Below, in pieces: positions 16,022 through 24,711 of a stretch of 64,000 bases of DNA; the stretch's first letter is position 1, and every line of letters starts with the position of its first letter. The stretch comes from Peribacillus sp. FSL E2-0218 (GTDB taxonomy: Bacteria > Bacillota > Bacilli > Bacillales > DSM-1321), in contig NZ_CP150304.1 of NCBI RefSeq assembly GCF_037992945.1, positions 1,491,501 through 1,555,500 of the forward strand. The letters run 5' to 3'. The translations under genes and the position numbers were made by a program. Under the pieces are notes generated by a model. The model ran no database searches and was not told the origin of the DNA. It saw nothing but the letters and a program-made list of their open reading frames with translations.

Positions 16022-17515
16022 TCATGGATGTTTGGTAACTAACGGTAAGCTGATTGTAACGGTGGTCCCGATAAGCGGTTTGCTTGCAAGCTGGATCGTT
16101 CCATTGAATGATTCAATGATTCGTTTGCACACGAACAGCCCTAATCCAGTTCCTTCTTTTTTAGATGTGTAGAAGGGGTCGAACACTTTACCGATTTCTT
16201 TTTCGTTCAAGCCTTGTCCAATGTCGATGATGTCGATTTTCGCATGGTCCTTTTCATGGTAAATTCGTATGCTCAATTTTTCGCCATCCTTCATGGCCTC
16301 GAACCCGTTTTTGGCCGTGTTGAGAATGATTTGTTTAAACTGGTCCTTCGTGCATAGGACCCATATTGGCTCCTTCACGATATGCCATGTCACTTCCATA
16401 TTGAAATAACGTGCTTCTGATTCTATTATTGGTCTCAATTCGGCAATGATACTGCGAACATCATAGATGGATAAGTCCCTTGCCATAGGTTTCCCTAAAA
16501 TCAAAAATTCGCTGACGATGCTGTTGATCCGATCGATCTCTTTCATGATGACAGCGTAATAAAACTGATCTTGTTCTTCAGGGTGTTTTTCAACCAGCAG
16601 CTGTATGAGACCTTTTATGCCGGTAAGGGGATTTTTTATTTCATGCGCGGTACTGGCCGCCAATGTGCCGACAAAATCTATTTTTTGCCTTTCAATCAAT
16701 ACCTTTTGTTTTTTTTCTTCTCTGCGAACGTTCAACTCCTCCACGGCAGTATAGATCATGTGGGTAAAAAAGAAGGTGAAAAAGACAAACATTAAAAAGA
16801 CATTCATGTTATTTGTGTTAAGCGTGTCGGGCTTTTTGACGGAAAGGGTCCAATCTACTTCTGACAAAGGAACATCCACCCATTCCGAATGCCTGGAAAT
16901 GGTTTCATTCATTCCTAAAACTCGAATATTATCGCTCGTTTTAAGTTTCAAGGTTTGATCAGGGATGAGTATATTCAATATTTTTTCCATATGGTCGAGC
17001 CGGATTTGTGCCAATAAAAACCCATGGGCCCTTTTCTCGTGGTCGAGAATGGGAGCGAATATGGAAAAATGGTTAATGCCTGAGTTATTCAATGCCTTGC
17101 CTTTTGCAACTACGGCCCTTTGCGTTATAATGGCACGGTTTATATCAGCTTGTTCGATTAAATAGTAATGGTAGAATTCCTTATTCGTCCCCGATAAGGA
17201 GACTCCGTCCATATTTATCCAATAAACACCTGCATATCTCGGGTCGGTATCCATGATCCATTTCATAAGGTGCTCAGTTCTATTATCATCCATATAAAGG
17301 ACGGAACTGCTTAGGCTTAGCAGTTCAAGCTTTTTTTTCGTTTCACCGATAACTTGGTCTATATAATCTCGATAGACAGAACCGGCCCATTCAGCTTGCT
17401 CCTGTCTTTCCTTTTGGATGGACTTGTCTAAATGACGCCAATATATGATGGACAGAATGATTAATGGTAAAATAACAATGAGAAGATAGGTCGTGAATTT
17501 ATGCCTTGTTTTCAT
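16022..17515 (-). CDS. kinD: Membrane sporulation sensor kinase (KinD-like)
   Basis: About 497 residues. An N-terminal membrane helix (FTTYLLIVILPLIILSIIYW) is followed by a Cache-like extracytoplasmic sensor of about 220 residues, a second helix (FLMFVFFTFFFTHMIYTAV), HisKA with AASTAHEIKNPLTGIKG (His near 290) and an ATPase domain with DIGQGLNEKE and GTGLGLFVCK. The architecture and its place between spo0E and mhqR match B. subtilis KinD, a phosphorelay kinase. The start is ATG 17515; the ribosome site is poor (AGTAGTGA), and an upstream extension to 17554 with a non-ATG start cannot be excluded. Confidence 0.83.
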   Translation of the reverse strand: MKTRHKFTTYLLIVILPLIILSIIYWRHLDKSIQKERQEQAEWAGSVYRDYIDQVIGETKKKLELLSLSSSVLYMDDNRTEHLMKWIMDTDPRYAGVYWINMDGVSLSGTNKEFYHYYLIEQADINRAIITQRAVVAKGKALNNSGINHFSIFAPILDHEKRAHGFLLAQIRLDHMEKILNILIPDQTLKLKTSDNIRVLGMNETISRHSEWVDVPLSEVDWTLSVKKPDTLNTNNMNVFLMFVFFTFFFTHMIYTAVEELNVRREEKKQKVLIERQKIDFVGTLAASTAHEIKNPLTGIKGLIQLLVEKHPEEQDQFYYAVIMKEIDRINSIVSEFLILGKPMARDLSIYDVRSIIAELRPIIESEARYFNMEVTWHIVKEPIWVLCTKDQFKQIILNTAKNGFEAMKDGEKLSIRIYHEKDHAKIDIIDIGQGLNEKEIGKVFDPFYTSKKEGTGLGLFVCKRIIESFNGTIQLASKPLIGTTVTISLPLVTKHP

Positions 17516-17590
17516 GTTCGTCACTACTTTAACTTTTTTTTTCAAGTATAACAAACTGTTTGATTAAACAATACATTCCCGAGTCGTAAA

Positions 17591-17619
17591 TTGACAAAGA
17601 AGTCATAGTGTCATATAAT
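17591..17619 (+). promoter_or_regulatory. Consensus sigma-A promoter of mhqR
   Basis: TTGACA (17591-17596), exactly 17 bases, TATAAT (17614-17619): a perfect housekeeping promoter. Just downstream, TTTTAATT (17623-17630) and AATTAAAA (17642-17649) form an inverted repeat in the transcript start region that could be an autoregulatory operator, although it does not resemble the published MhqR site. Confidence 0.8.
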
Positions 17620-17670
17620 AACTTTTAATTCAAGATATTTTAATTAAAAACACTTTAAGGTTGTGAATTT

Positions 17671-18108
17671 ATGGAGAATAATAACATCCAACAGTCGTTG
17701 AAACTGTTCATTGTGATGTCTAGAGCTCATCGCTCCATTAATGATGTGGTAAATAAATATATAGCAGAAGAGGGTTTGAATCCAACTGAATTTGCGGTAC
17801 TGGAATTACTTTATCACAAAGGTGATCAGCCTCTCCAGCAAATAGGCGGAAAAATCCTCTTGGCCAGCGGCAGCATCACGTATGTCGTGGATAAACTTGA
17901 GCAGAAGGAATATCTCCAGCGCATAGCCTGTAAGGAAGATCGCCGTGTAACCTTTGCTAAAATAACGGATAAAGGAAAAGACTTTATTGAAGGGGTCTTT
18001 CCCGAGCATGAAAAGAGAATCGATGATATCATGAGCGTACTTACCCAAGACGAAAAAGCTACAGTGATCGAGCTGCTCAAAAAGATAGGTTATTCCGCTC
18101 AAAAATAG
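17671..18108 (+). CDS. mhqR: MarR-family repressor MhqR
   Basis: 145-residue winged-helix regulator. In B. subtilis MhqR (YkvE) represses genes for quinone and diamide detoxification. The protein closely matches my memory of that sequence, for example NPTEFAVLELLYHKGDQPLQQIG and LLASGSITYVVDKLE for the recognition region and EDRRVTFAKITDKG for the wing. Position beside kinD also matches B. subtilis. No Cys in the sensing region, consistent with MhqR rather than OhrR. It has a perfect sigma-A promoter and its own terminator, so it is monocistronic; none of its known targets is nearby. Confidence 0.88.
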   Translation: MENNNIQQSLKLFIVMSRAHRSINDVVNKYIAEEGLNPTEFAVLELLYHKGDQPLQQIGGKILLASGSITYVVDKLEQKEYLQRIACKEDRRVTFAKITDKGKDFIEGVFPEHEKRIDDIMSVLTQDEKATVIELLKKIGYSAQK

Positions 18109-18115
18109 CTTGTGA

Positions 18116-18154
18116 ACCAGCGCCCCTTTATTTAATGGGTGCTGGTTTTTTTGT
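18116..18154 (+). terminator. Terminator of mhqR
   Basis: ACCAGCGCCC pairs with GGGTGCTGGT (one G-U pair) and is followed by seven T residues, directly after the mhqR stop. Confidence 0.85.
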
Positions 18155-18330
18155 GTGATGGAATGATTAGGAGCACCAACGGAAAACCTTTTTTGGCAGG
18201 GTTTGAAGGTTTTTAATATCGTTGCGGAGAATGTAGTTATATGACGGAACCTACATATAGGGCTTTTGGGAAAGAGGTAATATAGGTTAGGGAGAAAAAG
18301 CTGGCGAAATGGAAAAAGGAGCGTGTACAT

Positions 18331-20025
18331 ATGAAATTTAACGAGTATGAATATAACCGGCCAAAACTGGATGAGATTAAGGCCCGGTTCATGGAATCCT
18401 TGGAAAAGATGACGGACGCAAAAGATGTGTCTGCCCAAATGGAGGCTATTGAAGAAATAAATGAAATCCGAAACCATGTAGGTACGATGTTTAACTTGGT
18501 CCTTATTCGACATTCCATCGATACGAATGATGAATTCTATAAAGCGGAGAATGATTATTTGGATGACTTCTCCCCTGAAATGGAAGAGTTGACATCGAAA
18601 TTTTACAATGAACTTGTCCACTCTACATATCGCCAGGAGCTTGAGGCCAGATGGGGCAGCCAACTGTTTGATTTGGCGGACGCCCAACTGAAAACCTTTT
18701 CACCTGAAATCATTCCGCAGCTTCAAAAGGAGAATAAACTATCCAGCCAATATTCGCAATTGATTGCATCCGCAAAAATTGACTTCGATGGCAAGGAGCT
18801 GACTCTAGCTCAGCTGCAGCCTTTTATGGAGTCCGAGGATCGTGAATCAAGAAAAAATGCAAGCGAGGCATATTATGGTTTCTTTGAAGAAAATCAGGAA
18901 AAATTGGATCGTATATTCGATGAACTTGTCAAGGTGAGGCATGAAATTGCGCTTGCGCTCGGTTATCGGAATTTCGTCGAACTTGGATATTATCGAATGA
19001 CAAGGACTGATTATGATGCCAAAATGGCTGCTGCATTCCGCAAGCAGGTAAAAGAGGAAGTGGTCCCGCTTGTTACCAGGTTGAAGGACCGGCAGCGTGA
19101 ACGTCTTGGCTTGGATACCCTGAATTACTATGACGAGGATTTTCATTTCAGGACAGGAAATCCAGTTCCTAAAGGTGATGCGGAGTGGATCATCGCAAAT
19201 GGGAAACAGATGTATCAGGAGCTTTCGCCTGAAACGGGTGAGTTCTTCCATTTTATGATCGACAATGACCTGTTGGATCTAGTGGCTAAGAAAGGTAAAG
19301 AAAGCGGAGGTTACTGCACTTTTATCGAAGATTATAAGGCTCCGTTCATCTTTTCCAATTTCAACGGGACTTCAGGAGATATTGATGTTTTAACACATGA
19401 GGCAGGTCATGCATTCCAAGTGTTTAACAGCCGTAACCTCGATATTCCTGAGTATTACTGGCCTACCTATGAGGCGTGTGAAATCCATTCCATGAGCATG
19501 GAATTTCTTACGTGGCCATGGATGGAGCTGTTTTTCAAGGAAGATACGGAAAAGTATAAGTTTTCCCATTTGAGCGGGGCACTTATATTCCTTCCGTACG
19601 GGGTGGCTGTTGATGAATTTCAGCATTTCGTTTATGAAAACCCTGAAGCTTCCCCACATGAAAGAAAGCAAGCCTGGCGTAAGATCGAGCGGGAGTATTT
19701 GCCGCATCGTGATTATGAAGGAAATGCATTCTTGGAGAATGGCGGGTTTTGGCAGCGGCAAAGCCATATCTATCAGTCACCATTTTATTATATCGATTAT
19801 ACACTGGCCCAAATATGTGCTTTTCAATTCTGGAAGAGATCCGTTGAAAAAGATGAAACGGCATGGCAGGATTATTTACAGCTGTGCCAACTTGGTGGCA
19901 GCCAATCTTTCCTTGGTCTCGTCGAATCCGCGAATTTGAAATCTCCCTTTGTCGACGGAACTGTCCAGTCTGTCGTGAAGGTGATAGACGAATGGCTCTC
20001 CACTGTTGATGATAAGGCACTATAA
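18331..20025 (+). CDS. M3-family oligoendopeptidase (PepF type)
   Basis: 564-residue cytoplasmic zinc metallopeptidase that degrades oligopeptides. The zinc motif HEAGH is near residue 356 (DVLTHEAGHAFQVF) and the downstream Glu ligand lies in ACEIHSMSMEFL. It begins MKFNEYEYNRPKLDEIK, typical of the M3 oligoendopeptidase branch of about 560 residues in bacilli. The ATG is preceded by AAAAAGGAG. Monocistronic: mhqR terminator upstream and its own terminator downstream. It could contribute to peptide recycling; no specific substrate is suggested by context. Confidence 0.9.
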   Translation: MKFNEYEYNRPKLDEIKARFMESLEKMTDAKDVSAQMEAIEEINEIRNHVGTMFNLVLIRHSIDTNDEFYKAENDYLDDFSPEMEELTSKFYNELVHSTYRQELEARWGSQLFDLADAQLKTFSPEIIPQLQKENKLSSQYSQLIASAKIDFDGKELTLAQLQPFMESEDRESRKNASEAYYGFFEENQEKLDRIFDELVKVRHEIALALGYRNFVELGYYRMTRTDYDAKMAAAFRKQVKEEVVPLVTRLKDRQRERLGLDTLNYYDEDFHFRTGNPVPKGDAEWIIANGKQMYQELSPETGEFFHFMIDNDLLDLVAKKGKESGGYCTFIEDYKAPFIFSNFNGTSGDIDVLTHEAGHAFQVFNSRNLDIPEYYWPTYEACEIHSMSMEFLTWPWMELFFKEDTEKYKFSHLSGALIFLPYGVAVDEFQHFVYENPEASPHERKQAWRKIEREYLPHRDYEGNAFLENGGFWQRQSHIYQSPFYYIDYTLAQICAFQFWKRSVEKDETAWQDYLQLCQLGGSQSFLGLVESANLKSPFVDGTVQSVVKVIDEWLSTVDDKAL

Positions 20026-20069
20026 TGGATGATAAGCCATTACATGTCACGGTATAGTACCTGATGACA

Positions 20070-20102
20070 ACGCTTGAGGATTTTTCCTTAAGCGTTTTTT
20101 TA
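20070..20102 (+). terminator. Terminator of oligoendopeptidase gene
   Basis: CGCTTGAGG / CCTTAAGCG (one G-U pair) with a short T loop, followed by seven T residues. Confidence 0.8.
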
Positions 20103-20234
20103 TGCAGTTCCGGATTTCGCATGGATGGCGCACTTGCTTTTTAACGTTCAAAAGCTAGCCTGGCGTAAGGAATATCACTTGGCTTGTCTTAAATGTATCT
20201 TCCTTACATATAGATGTAGGGAGGAGGGGAGCGT

Positions 20235-21275
20235 ATGCTTTCAAGGTGGACGGGGGTTTTTCAGATTGCAGCCGTTTATGTAGGCACAGTGGTAGGTGCT
20301 GGATTTGCGACTGGAAAAGAAATCGTCGAGTTTTTTACCCGTTATGGGTTTTATGGCTTTATCGGGATTTTAATAGCAGGTTATATTTTCATATTTAGCG
20401 GTACGAAAATCATGCTCATTGCTGCAAGAATCAACGCAGCATCCTACGAGGAGTTCAATCAATTCCTTTTCGGGAAAAAAATAGCCGGAATCATCAATAT
20501 CTTTTTCCTCTTCATGTTATTGGGAGTGACAGCTGTCATGATCTCCGGATCAGGAGCGGTGTTTGAAGAACAACTGGGCGTTCCGAAAAGTATAGGAAGC
20601 TGGTCGACGATCATCCTGGCATCGTTGGTATTGATGATGGGGATGCGTGGGGTTTTCACGGTCAACTCCTTTGTCGTGCCGATCATGATTTGTTTTAGTA
20701 TCATCCTTTTTTGCTCGACATTAGGGAACGGGGATTTCCTTAGGAATCTTACGAAGGTGCCGGATGAAGTGATCACCTTGAAAATGATAGTATCCCCATT
20801 TGCCTATACGGCCTTCAATCTTGCATTGGCACAAGCTGTGCTTGTTCCCGTTGCATATGAAGTCCGCGATGAGAAGGTCATCAAACATGGTGCAATTCTT
20901 GGAGGCATTTTTCTGACCATCATTTTATTGACGGGGCATTTTTCGCTCATGACGCTACCTGACGTTAATCGTTTTGAAATTCCTTCAGCGGTAATCATGA
21001 GGACTGCTGCATCCCAATTGTATTGGATGTTCATTTTGGTGATTTACGGGGAAATATTCACCTCTGTGATTGGAAATATATATGGATTACAGAGGCAAAT
21101 AAGCCGGTATATTAAATTGCCAAGCATATTGATCATTGCATTGATTTTCTTAATAGCGTTAGGGATAGGCGAATTTGGATATGGAAGGTTATTAGGCTAT
21201 ATTTATCCGGTTTTTGGATACATCAGCCTGCTTTTTTTAATGTTGGTATGGAAAAGCAAGGCAGGAAAGGAGTAA
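20235..21275 (+). CDS. ykvI: YkvI family membrane protein
   Basis: 346-residue polytopic protein with about ten hydrophobic segments. The N-terminus reads VYVGTVVGAGFATGKEIVEFF, a glycine-rich unwound-helix segment like those of the APC/LeuT-fold transporters and as in B. subtilis YkvI. Substrate unknown. The ATG follows GGGAGGAGGGG at good spacing. Position downstream of mhqR agrees with the B. subtilis order, although the mot and clpE genes found there are missing. Confidence 0.82.
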   Translation: MLSRWTGVFQIAAVYVGTVVGAGFATGKEIVEFFTRYGFYGFIGILIAGYIFIFSGTKIMLIAARINAASYEEFNQFLFGKKIAGIINIFFLFMLLGVTAVMISGSGAVFEEQLGVPKSIGSWSTIILASLVLMMGMRGVFTVNSFVVPIMICFSIILFCSTLGNGDFLRNLTKVPDEVITLKMIVSPFAYTAFNLALAQAVLVPVAYEVRDEKVIKHGAILGGIFLTIILLTGHFSLMTLPDVNRFEIPSAVIMRTAASQLYWMFILVIYGEIFTSVIGNIYGLQRQISRYIKLPSILIIALIFLIALGIGEFGYGRLLGYIYPVFGYISLLFLMLVWKSKAGKE

Positions 21276-21320
21276 GGAGAAACGGGGCATGTCCTTAGCC
21301 TCCTTCCCAAGATAGGAGGG

Positions 21321-21947
21321 TCAATCTTTCGAAAGCGTCTGGGCCATTTCCAGGAAAGCATCCCGGTAATCCTTATCTTTTTGCGTGAACATGGTCAAGC
21401 GGAGGGGTTCATTTTCATTTTTGATCAATACGGATGTTATGACTTCATCCCCATTCTTCACTTCAAATCCAGTTCCGTTCCCCACATCAAGTCCTGGATC
21501 CGAAATCGTTCCTGAAAGACTTTTCAGTTGGCGTTTAGTGTTTTCTTCCGCTTCATCCCAATCGGTGTCCCTTGCCAGCAACTCGATCCGCATGAATATC
21601 GAGTCATCTTCCTTCAAGACGAGAACATCTTTTCCTGGTTCTTCGGCACTTAACTTGAACTGCTGCAGAACATAGAGGCTAAATGGTTGGTTGTTACTTT
21701 TTTTTAGGAACGCCGTTTTTTCTATGGTCCTGCCATTACTCTTATATTGCAAATTCTTTTCCATCAGTCTTACTTTGTTGTTTTTTTCAGGACTGCCATT
21801 TTCTTGATGAGCTGAATGATTTTCATTATCTTCTTTATCGACATGTTCTTTGGGCGCATCTTGGCTATCGTCTTTGGCCGCTCCACAGCCAGTTAAAAGT
21901 AAGCCCGTCAATATGGCACAGCCTATGTGAATTTTCCGATTGATCAT
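21321..21947 (-). CDS. Predicted lipoprotein of unknown function
   Basis: About 208 residues. The signal peptide ends in a lipobox, LLLTGCGAAKDD, so Cys is lipidated and the protein sits on the outer face of the membrane. A hydrophilic linker (Asp/Glu/His/Asn-rich, about 50 residues) leads to a C-terminal domain of about 130 residues with mixed alpha/beta character (PFSLYVLQQFKLSAEEPGKD). I do not recognise the domain. ATG 21947 is chosen because GGTGAGGTC sits 6 bases upstream; in-frame codons further upstream lack a ribosome site and would bury the signal peptide. Confidence 0.75.
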   Translation of the reverse strand: MINRKIHIGCAILTGLLLTGCGAAKDDSQDAPKEHVDKEDNENHSAHQENGSPEKNNKVRLMEKNLQYKSNGRTIEKTAFLKKSNNQPFSLYVLQQFKLSAEEPGKDVLVLKEDDSIFMRIELLARDTDWDEAEENTKRQLKSLSGTISDPGLDVGNGTGFEVKNGDEVITSVLIKNENEPLRLTMFTQKDKDYRDAFLEMAQTLSKD

Positions 21948-22062
21948 GTTTTGGACCTCACCCTTCTGTTTGGAGTTCATGCAAGATAGTTGTGGAAGAT
22001 GAATTTTCCCATATAAGAATAGACGGTCTTGGCAGAGAAAAGTTACAAAGCTGTAAAATGAA

Positions 22063-22094
22063 AGCGGAATGGTCAGTTTAGTGACCATTCCGCT
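22063..22094 (-). terminator. Terminator of ykvS
   Basis: Perfect 13-base stem AGCGGAATGGTCA / TGACCATTCCGCT with a 6-base loop. On the minus strand it is followed by TTCATTTTAC. It lies 14 bases past the ykvS stop, before the lipoprotein gene. Confidence 0.8.
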
Positions 22095-22108
22095 AGGCTA
22101 TGATGAAG

Positions 22109-22285
22109 TTATCCGATAATTTTATAATTTTTATGATTGACGACGGTTTTTTGTTCAAGTTCCAAATCACGATAATTTTCCATATACGTGACGTCCACGA
22201 TTACGGAGTTCTCGTTCACTTTCTCGACGATTCCTTTTAAGCCTTCTCTAAATTCAATGATATTTCCAACTTCCGCTTTCTTCAT
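22109..22285 (-). CDS. ykvS: YkvS-like DUF2187 small protein
   Basis: 58-residue soluble protein, MKKAEVGNIIEFREGLKG followed by a small beta-barrel-like sequence (GIVEKVNENSVIVDVTYME), the DUF2187/YkvS family of bacilli, with KOW-like spacing of glycines. Function unknown. ATG 22285 has the ribosome site AAAGGATGAT at correct spacing; the longer frame to 22315 does not. It has its own terminator. Confidence 0.8.
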   Translation of the reverse strand: MKKAEVGNIIEFREGLKGIVEKVNENSVIVDVTYMENYRDLELEQKTVVNHKNYKIIG

Positions 22286-22734
22286 GGTAATCATCCTTTC
22301 CCATTTCGTTTCCAATGATTAAAAAGTAATTATGGAGTAATTGGATTATTCGAACATCTTGCCGTTTAGATTTTGACGTGGGGAGTGCAAGTAAAAGCAT
22401 TGGACATCTCTTCTGTCGGTACAGTATGCTAAATTGTTAAGGATGGCGCCTTTCTTGTCATGAAGCGAGTGTAATGATAACGCTTTATTTGGTAGATCTT
22501 GCATATGGATGTGTTCTGACCAGTATGTATTCCTATGTACAAAAAATGCCAAACATTTTACATTATGATATTTTACTATACAGTTTGCACTATTTTAAAG
22601 CATACGTAAAGAATAATGTAGCAAGTATGCCCAAAAAATTCTGATTTAAATAAAGTGCCAAGCTTATGATAAAATGGAAACGGAATTTCTCCTGTCAAAT
22701 GGATGGAAGCTTATTTAGAAAAAAAGGGGATCAT
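22286..22734. other. Intergenic region, AT-rich, no supported gene
   Basis: A 68-codon frame on the minus strand (22346-22552) has no ribosome site and an unconvincing composition, so I do not call it. The rest is AT-rich and includes TTTACA and TATACA elements too close together (14 bases) for a standard promoter. The promoter of the gene at 22735 must lie here but I cannot place it. Confidence 0.4.
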
Positions 22735-22932
22735 ATGATGAATGCAGACGAAGCAAATGAAGTACTGAGTAAACTGGCAAATCGTGAAATCGATGAATTC
22801 AGGATCTCAAAGGAAGATTTTTTAGGGTTTCGTGAGGTACTTGTGAACAGGGAAGACTTTAAGCATTTCCGAGGAAATGCACAACATGACGGTGTAATCA
22901 TCTATACGTATTTAGAAGAAGCGAGAAGCTGA
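22735..22932 (+). CDS. Small hypothetical protein
   Basis: 65-residue soluble acidic protein, MNADEANEVLSKLANREIDE and onward, mostly predicted helix with the central EDFLGFREVLVNREDFKHFRG. No motif that I recognise. The start is ATG 22735 (or 22738) preceded by AAAGGGGAT at good spacing; an upstream in-frame extension to 22666 has no ribosome site. A clear terminator follows. Composition and signals support a real gene; function unknown. Confidence 0.65.
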   Translation: MMNADEANEVLSKLANREIDEFRISKEDFLGFREVLVNREDFKHFRGNAQHDGVIIYTYLEEARS

Positions 22933-22948
22933 TATAAGGAAGAGGGGA

Positions 22949-22976
22949 GGGTGGCTCATTATTTGAGCCACCCTTC
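22949..22976. terminator. Bidirectional terminator
   Basis: GGGTGGCTCA / TGAGCCACCC with a TTATT loop (22949-22973), between the convergent small gene and sigma-factor gene. Confidence 0.8.
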
Positions 22977-22978
22977 CA

Positions 22979-23473
22979 TCATTTACAATCAACTTGCAAT
23001 TGCCTTCTCAATTTGACTAAAGCCGACTTTCTCCATGATTTGACGGCTGATGGGGATACCTGGTATATATAGGCGATTTCGGTTACTGTTTTATTTTGCA
23101 AGTAGGTTTGCAAAAGCCATCTTTGCTGATTTAAGGTCAACCCTTCGGTGTAGGTTAATAGATTTTCATTCTTGAAGGCCTCTTCGTGTATGGAAAGGGG
23201 ATCTATGATTTCAAGGTTGACGGCATCATATGGTTTGTTGTTGGTTTCATATTTATGATGGTTCTTCAATTCATTCATGATGCGGCCTTTGATGACAGTA
23301 TAGGCGTAGTTATGGAATTGTCCTTGGTCCGCATTGAAATTCCGATAAGACTCCCAGAGGGCGATCAACCCTACTTGGAAATACTCTTCCTTATTTTTAT
23401 AAATGGAAAGAGATCGGATAATGTGATGGATCATCGGGGTGAATTTCGTTGTAATTTTCGAAAAATCCGTCAT
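22979..23473 (-). CDS. Sigma-70 family RNA polymerase sigma factor, short
   Basis: About 164 residues. A region 2-like part (YFQVGLIALWESYRNFNADQ, FHNYAYTVIKGRIMNELK) binds core polymerase and the -10 element, and a region 4 helix-turn-helix (TVTEIAYIYQVSPSAVKSWR) reads the -35. Regions 1 and 3 are absent, so it is a minimal alternative sigma factor. No anti-sigma gene is adjacent. The start is probably ATG 23473, with AGAGGC about 9 bases upstream; a TTG at 23482 is in frame. Its target genes are unknown. Confidence 0.8.
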   Translation of the reverse strand: MTDFSKITTKFTPMIHHIIRSLSIYKNKEEYFQVGLIALWESYRNFNADQGQFHNYAYTVIKGRIMNELKNHHKYETNNKPYDAVNLEIIDPLSIHEEAFKNENLLTYTEGLTLNQQRWLLQTYLQNKTVTEIAYIYQVSPSAVKSWRKSALVKLRRQLQVDCK

Positions 23474-23883
23474 AAAGCACAACTGCCTCTGGAAAGTGCA
23501 CTTTCATGTATTCCCGGGTGCTTTTACCATATCTGATTGGAAATACTTTAGCGAAAAGGCATTTCGAGAAAAATGACAGGCCTAAAAGGAGGCTGCCATC
23601 CAACAAATAATAAAATTAATGCCATGATACTGTCCATTTTCAAGATAAGGGAAAAATGGGCTTGATTCCAGGTTGGATGGGCTCTCTTCATGATTGAAGG
23701 CAGCGTCCCCATTCTGTTTCATGTTTTAAGTGGTGTAGGTATATAATGCTGAATAAACCAGGAATCGGTGGAGAGAAGCTGAATCGAAATGCTTCATTCC
23801 TGTATATTTCATTATGTATCCCCTTTACATACTTCTACAGCACGTGCAGAGTTTCCCAAAATCGGCTCTTCGACGGTATGTCA
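23474..23883. other. Intergenic region between sigma factor and nuclease genes
   Basis: 410 bases without a convincing gene. A minus-strand frame (23397-23606) overlapping the sigma-factor start and plus-strand frames running antisense into the nuclease gene lack ribosome sites. A TATAAT-containing stretch (GTAGGTATATAATGC near 23730) could be a plus-strand promoter with no recognised product. Confidence 0.35.
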
Positions 23884-24711
23884 TTACCGCTGCGATTTAC
23901 GGAATCCCGCTTCTTGTGCGTCTTGTTCGGTACAAAACATTTCCTCCGCTTTGGTTATATCGTAATATTGGCCGGAAAGAAGGTGATAGATTTTATTGCC
24001 TTTAGAATTTATATTCCCTTTAATTTTGGGATTACTGCAAGCTAATGTCCCAGTGGATTCCCCCTTTGAGGCTTCATCAGTCTTCGAATCATCAAATCCT
24101 TTTGAAGTGGCATAGTCTTCAAGTGACCAAATGCCAATTCTCTCTTTTTGGGCTTGTTTCTGAATAGACTCCAATTCATCCAGGTATTTAGTATTCGGTG
24201 CGTATACATAGGCGACTCTTGCCAATCCTTTTTCAAGCAGGAGCTCATTCACCATTTTTCCATTCACATAAAAATAGGCGAGCAGCCGACCATATTTATC
24301 TCTTTCACCAATACCGGTTTCCACTTCCACGGTAGATCCTGCAGGCATTAATTCCTTGGTGAACTTGCTTGCTTCCGGCCCAAACGGCTGTACCGGCTTG
24401 GAAGGGTGAACGGTTTCCGGTGTATCGATCAACAAAAGCCTGACCGTTTCTTCATTTCCATTCTCCAGTTTGATTTTTACAGTATCACCGTCAACCACCC
24501 TGACGATTTTGGCTGTGAAGATTTCTCCCTTTTCTTCATGGACAGGCGAATCTGTACTGGATTGGACGTCTCCGTTGGACTTCGAGGTTTCTTGTGTCGA
24601 TCCATTTCCCAGGCTATCTACTGTTCCCTGGCAGCCAGTCAAGATGAACAGGCAGAATGCACTCATGAGAATTGCGTGCAAATAAGTTTGTATAAAGGAA
24701 TTTCCGTTCAT
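23884..24711 (-). CDS. Thermonuclease-family lipoprotein with C-terminal sunset-type domain
   Basis: 275 residues. A signal peptide ends in the lipobox ILTGCQG. After a Ser/Thr linker, the SNase domain runs from about residue 70 to 200, with RVVDGDTVKIK, RLLLIDTPE (catalytic Arg/Asp) and GERDKYGRLLAYFYVNGKMV. The C-terminal 45 residues (IKGNINSKGNKIYHLLSG, then YYDITKAEEMFC and EQDAQEAGFRKSQR) match the small sunset domain often appended to such nucleases. It is probably a surface-anchored Ca2+-dependent nuclease for extracellular DNA use. ATG 24711 has GGAGGACGATC directly upstream. Confidence 0.88.
   Translation of the reverse strand: MNGNSFIQTYLHAILMSAFCLFILTGCQGTVDSLGNGSTQETSKSNGDVQSSTDSPVHEEKGEIFTAKIVRVVDGDTVKIKLENGNEETVRLLLIDTPETVHPSKPVQPFGPEASKFTKELMPAGSTVEVETGIGERDKYGRLLAYFYVNGKMVNELLLEKGLARVAYVYAPNTKYLDELESIQKQAQKERIGIWSLEDYATSKGFDDSKTDEASKGESTGTLACSNPKIKGNINSKGNKIYHLLSGQYYDITKAEEMFCTEQDAQEAGFRKSQR

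Noticed and set aside
22346..22552. Minus-strand frame of 68 codons in the gap after ykvS
   Set aside because: Non-ATG start without ribosome site, no promoter or terminator, and unconvincing composition.
23397..23606. Minus-strand frame of 69 codons overlapping the sigma-factor start
   Set aside because: No ribosome site at any start and it overlaps a recognised sigma factor; the better-supported frame was kept.
23746..24045. Plus-strand frame antisense to the nuclease gene
   Set aside because: Overlaps a well-supported lipoprotein nuclease and has no ribosome site.
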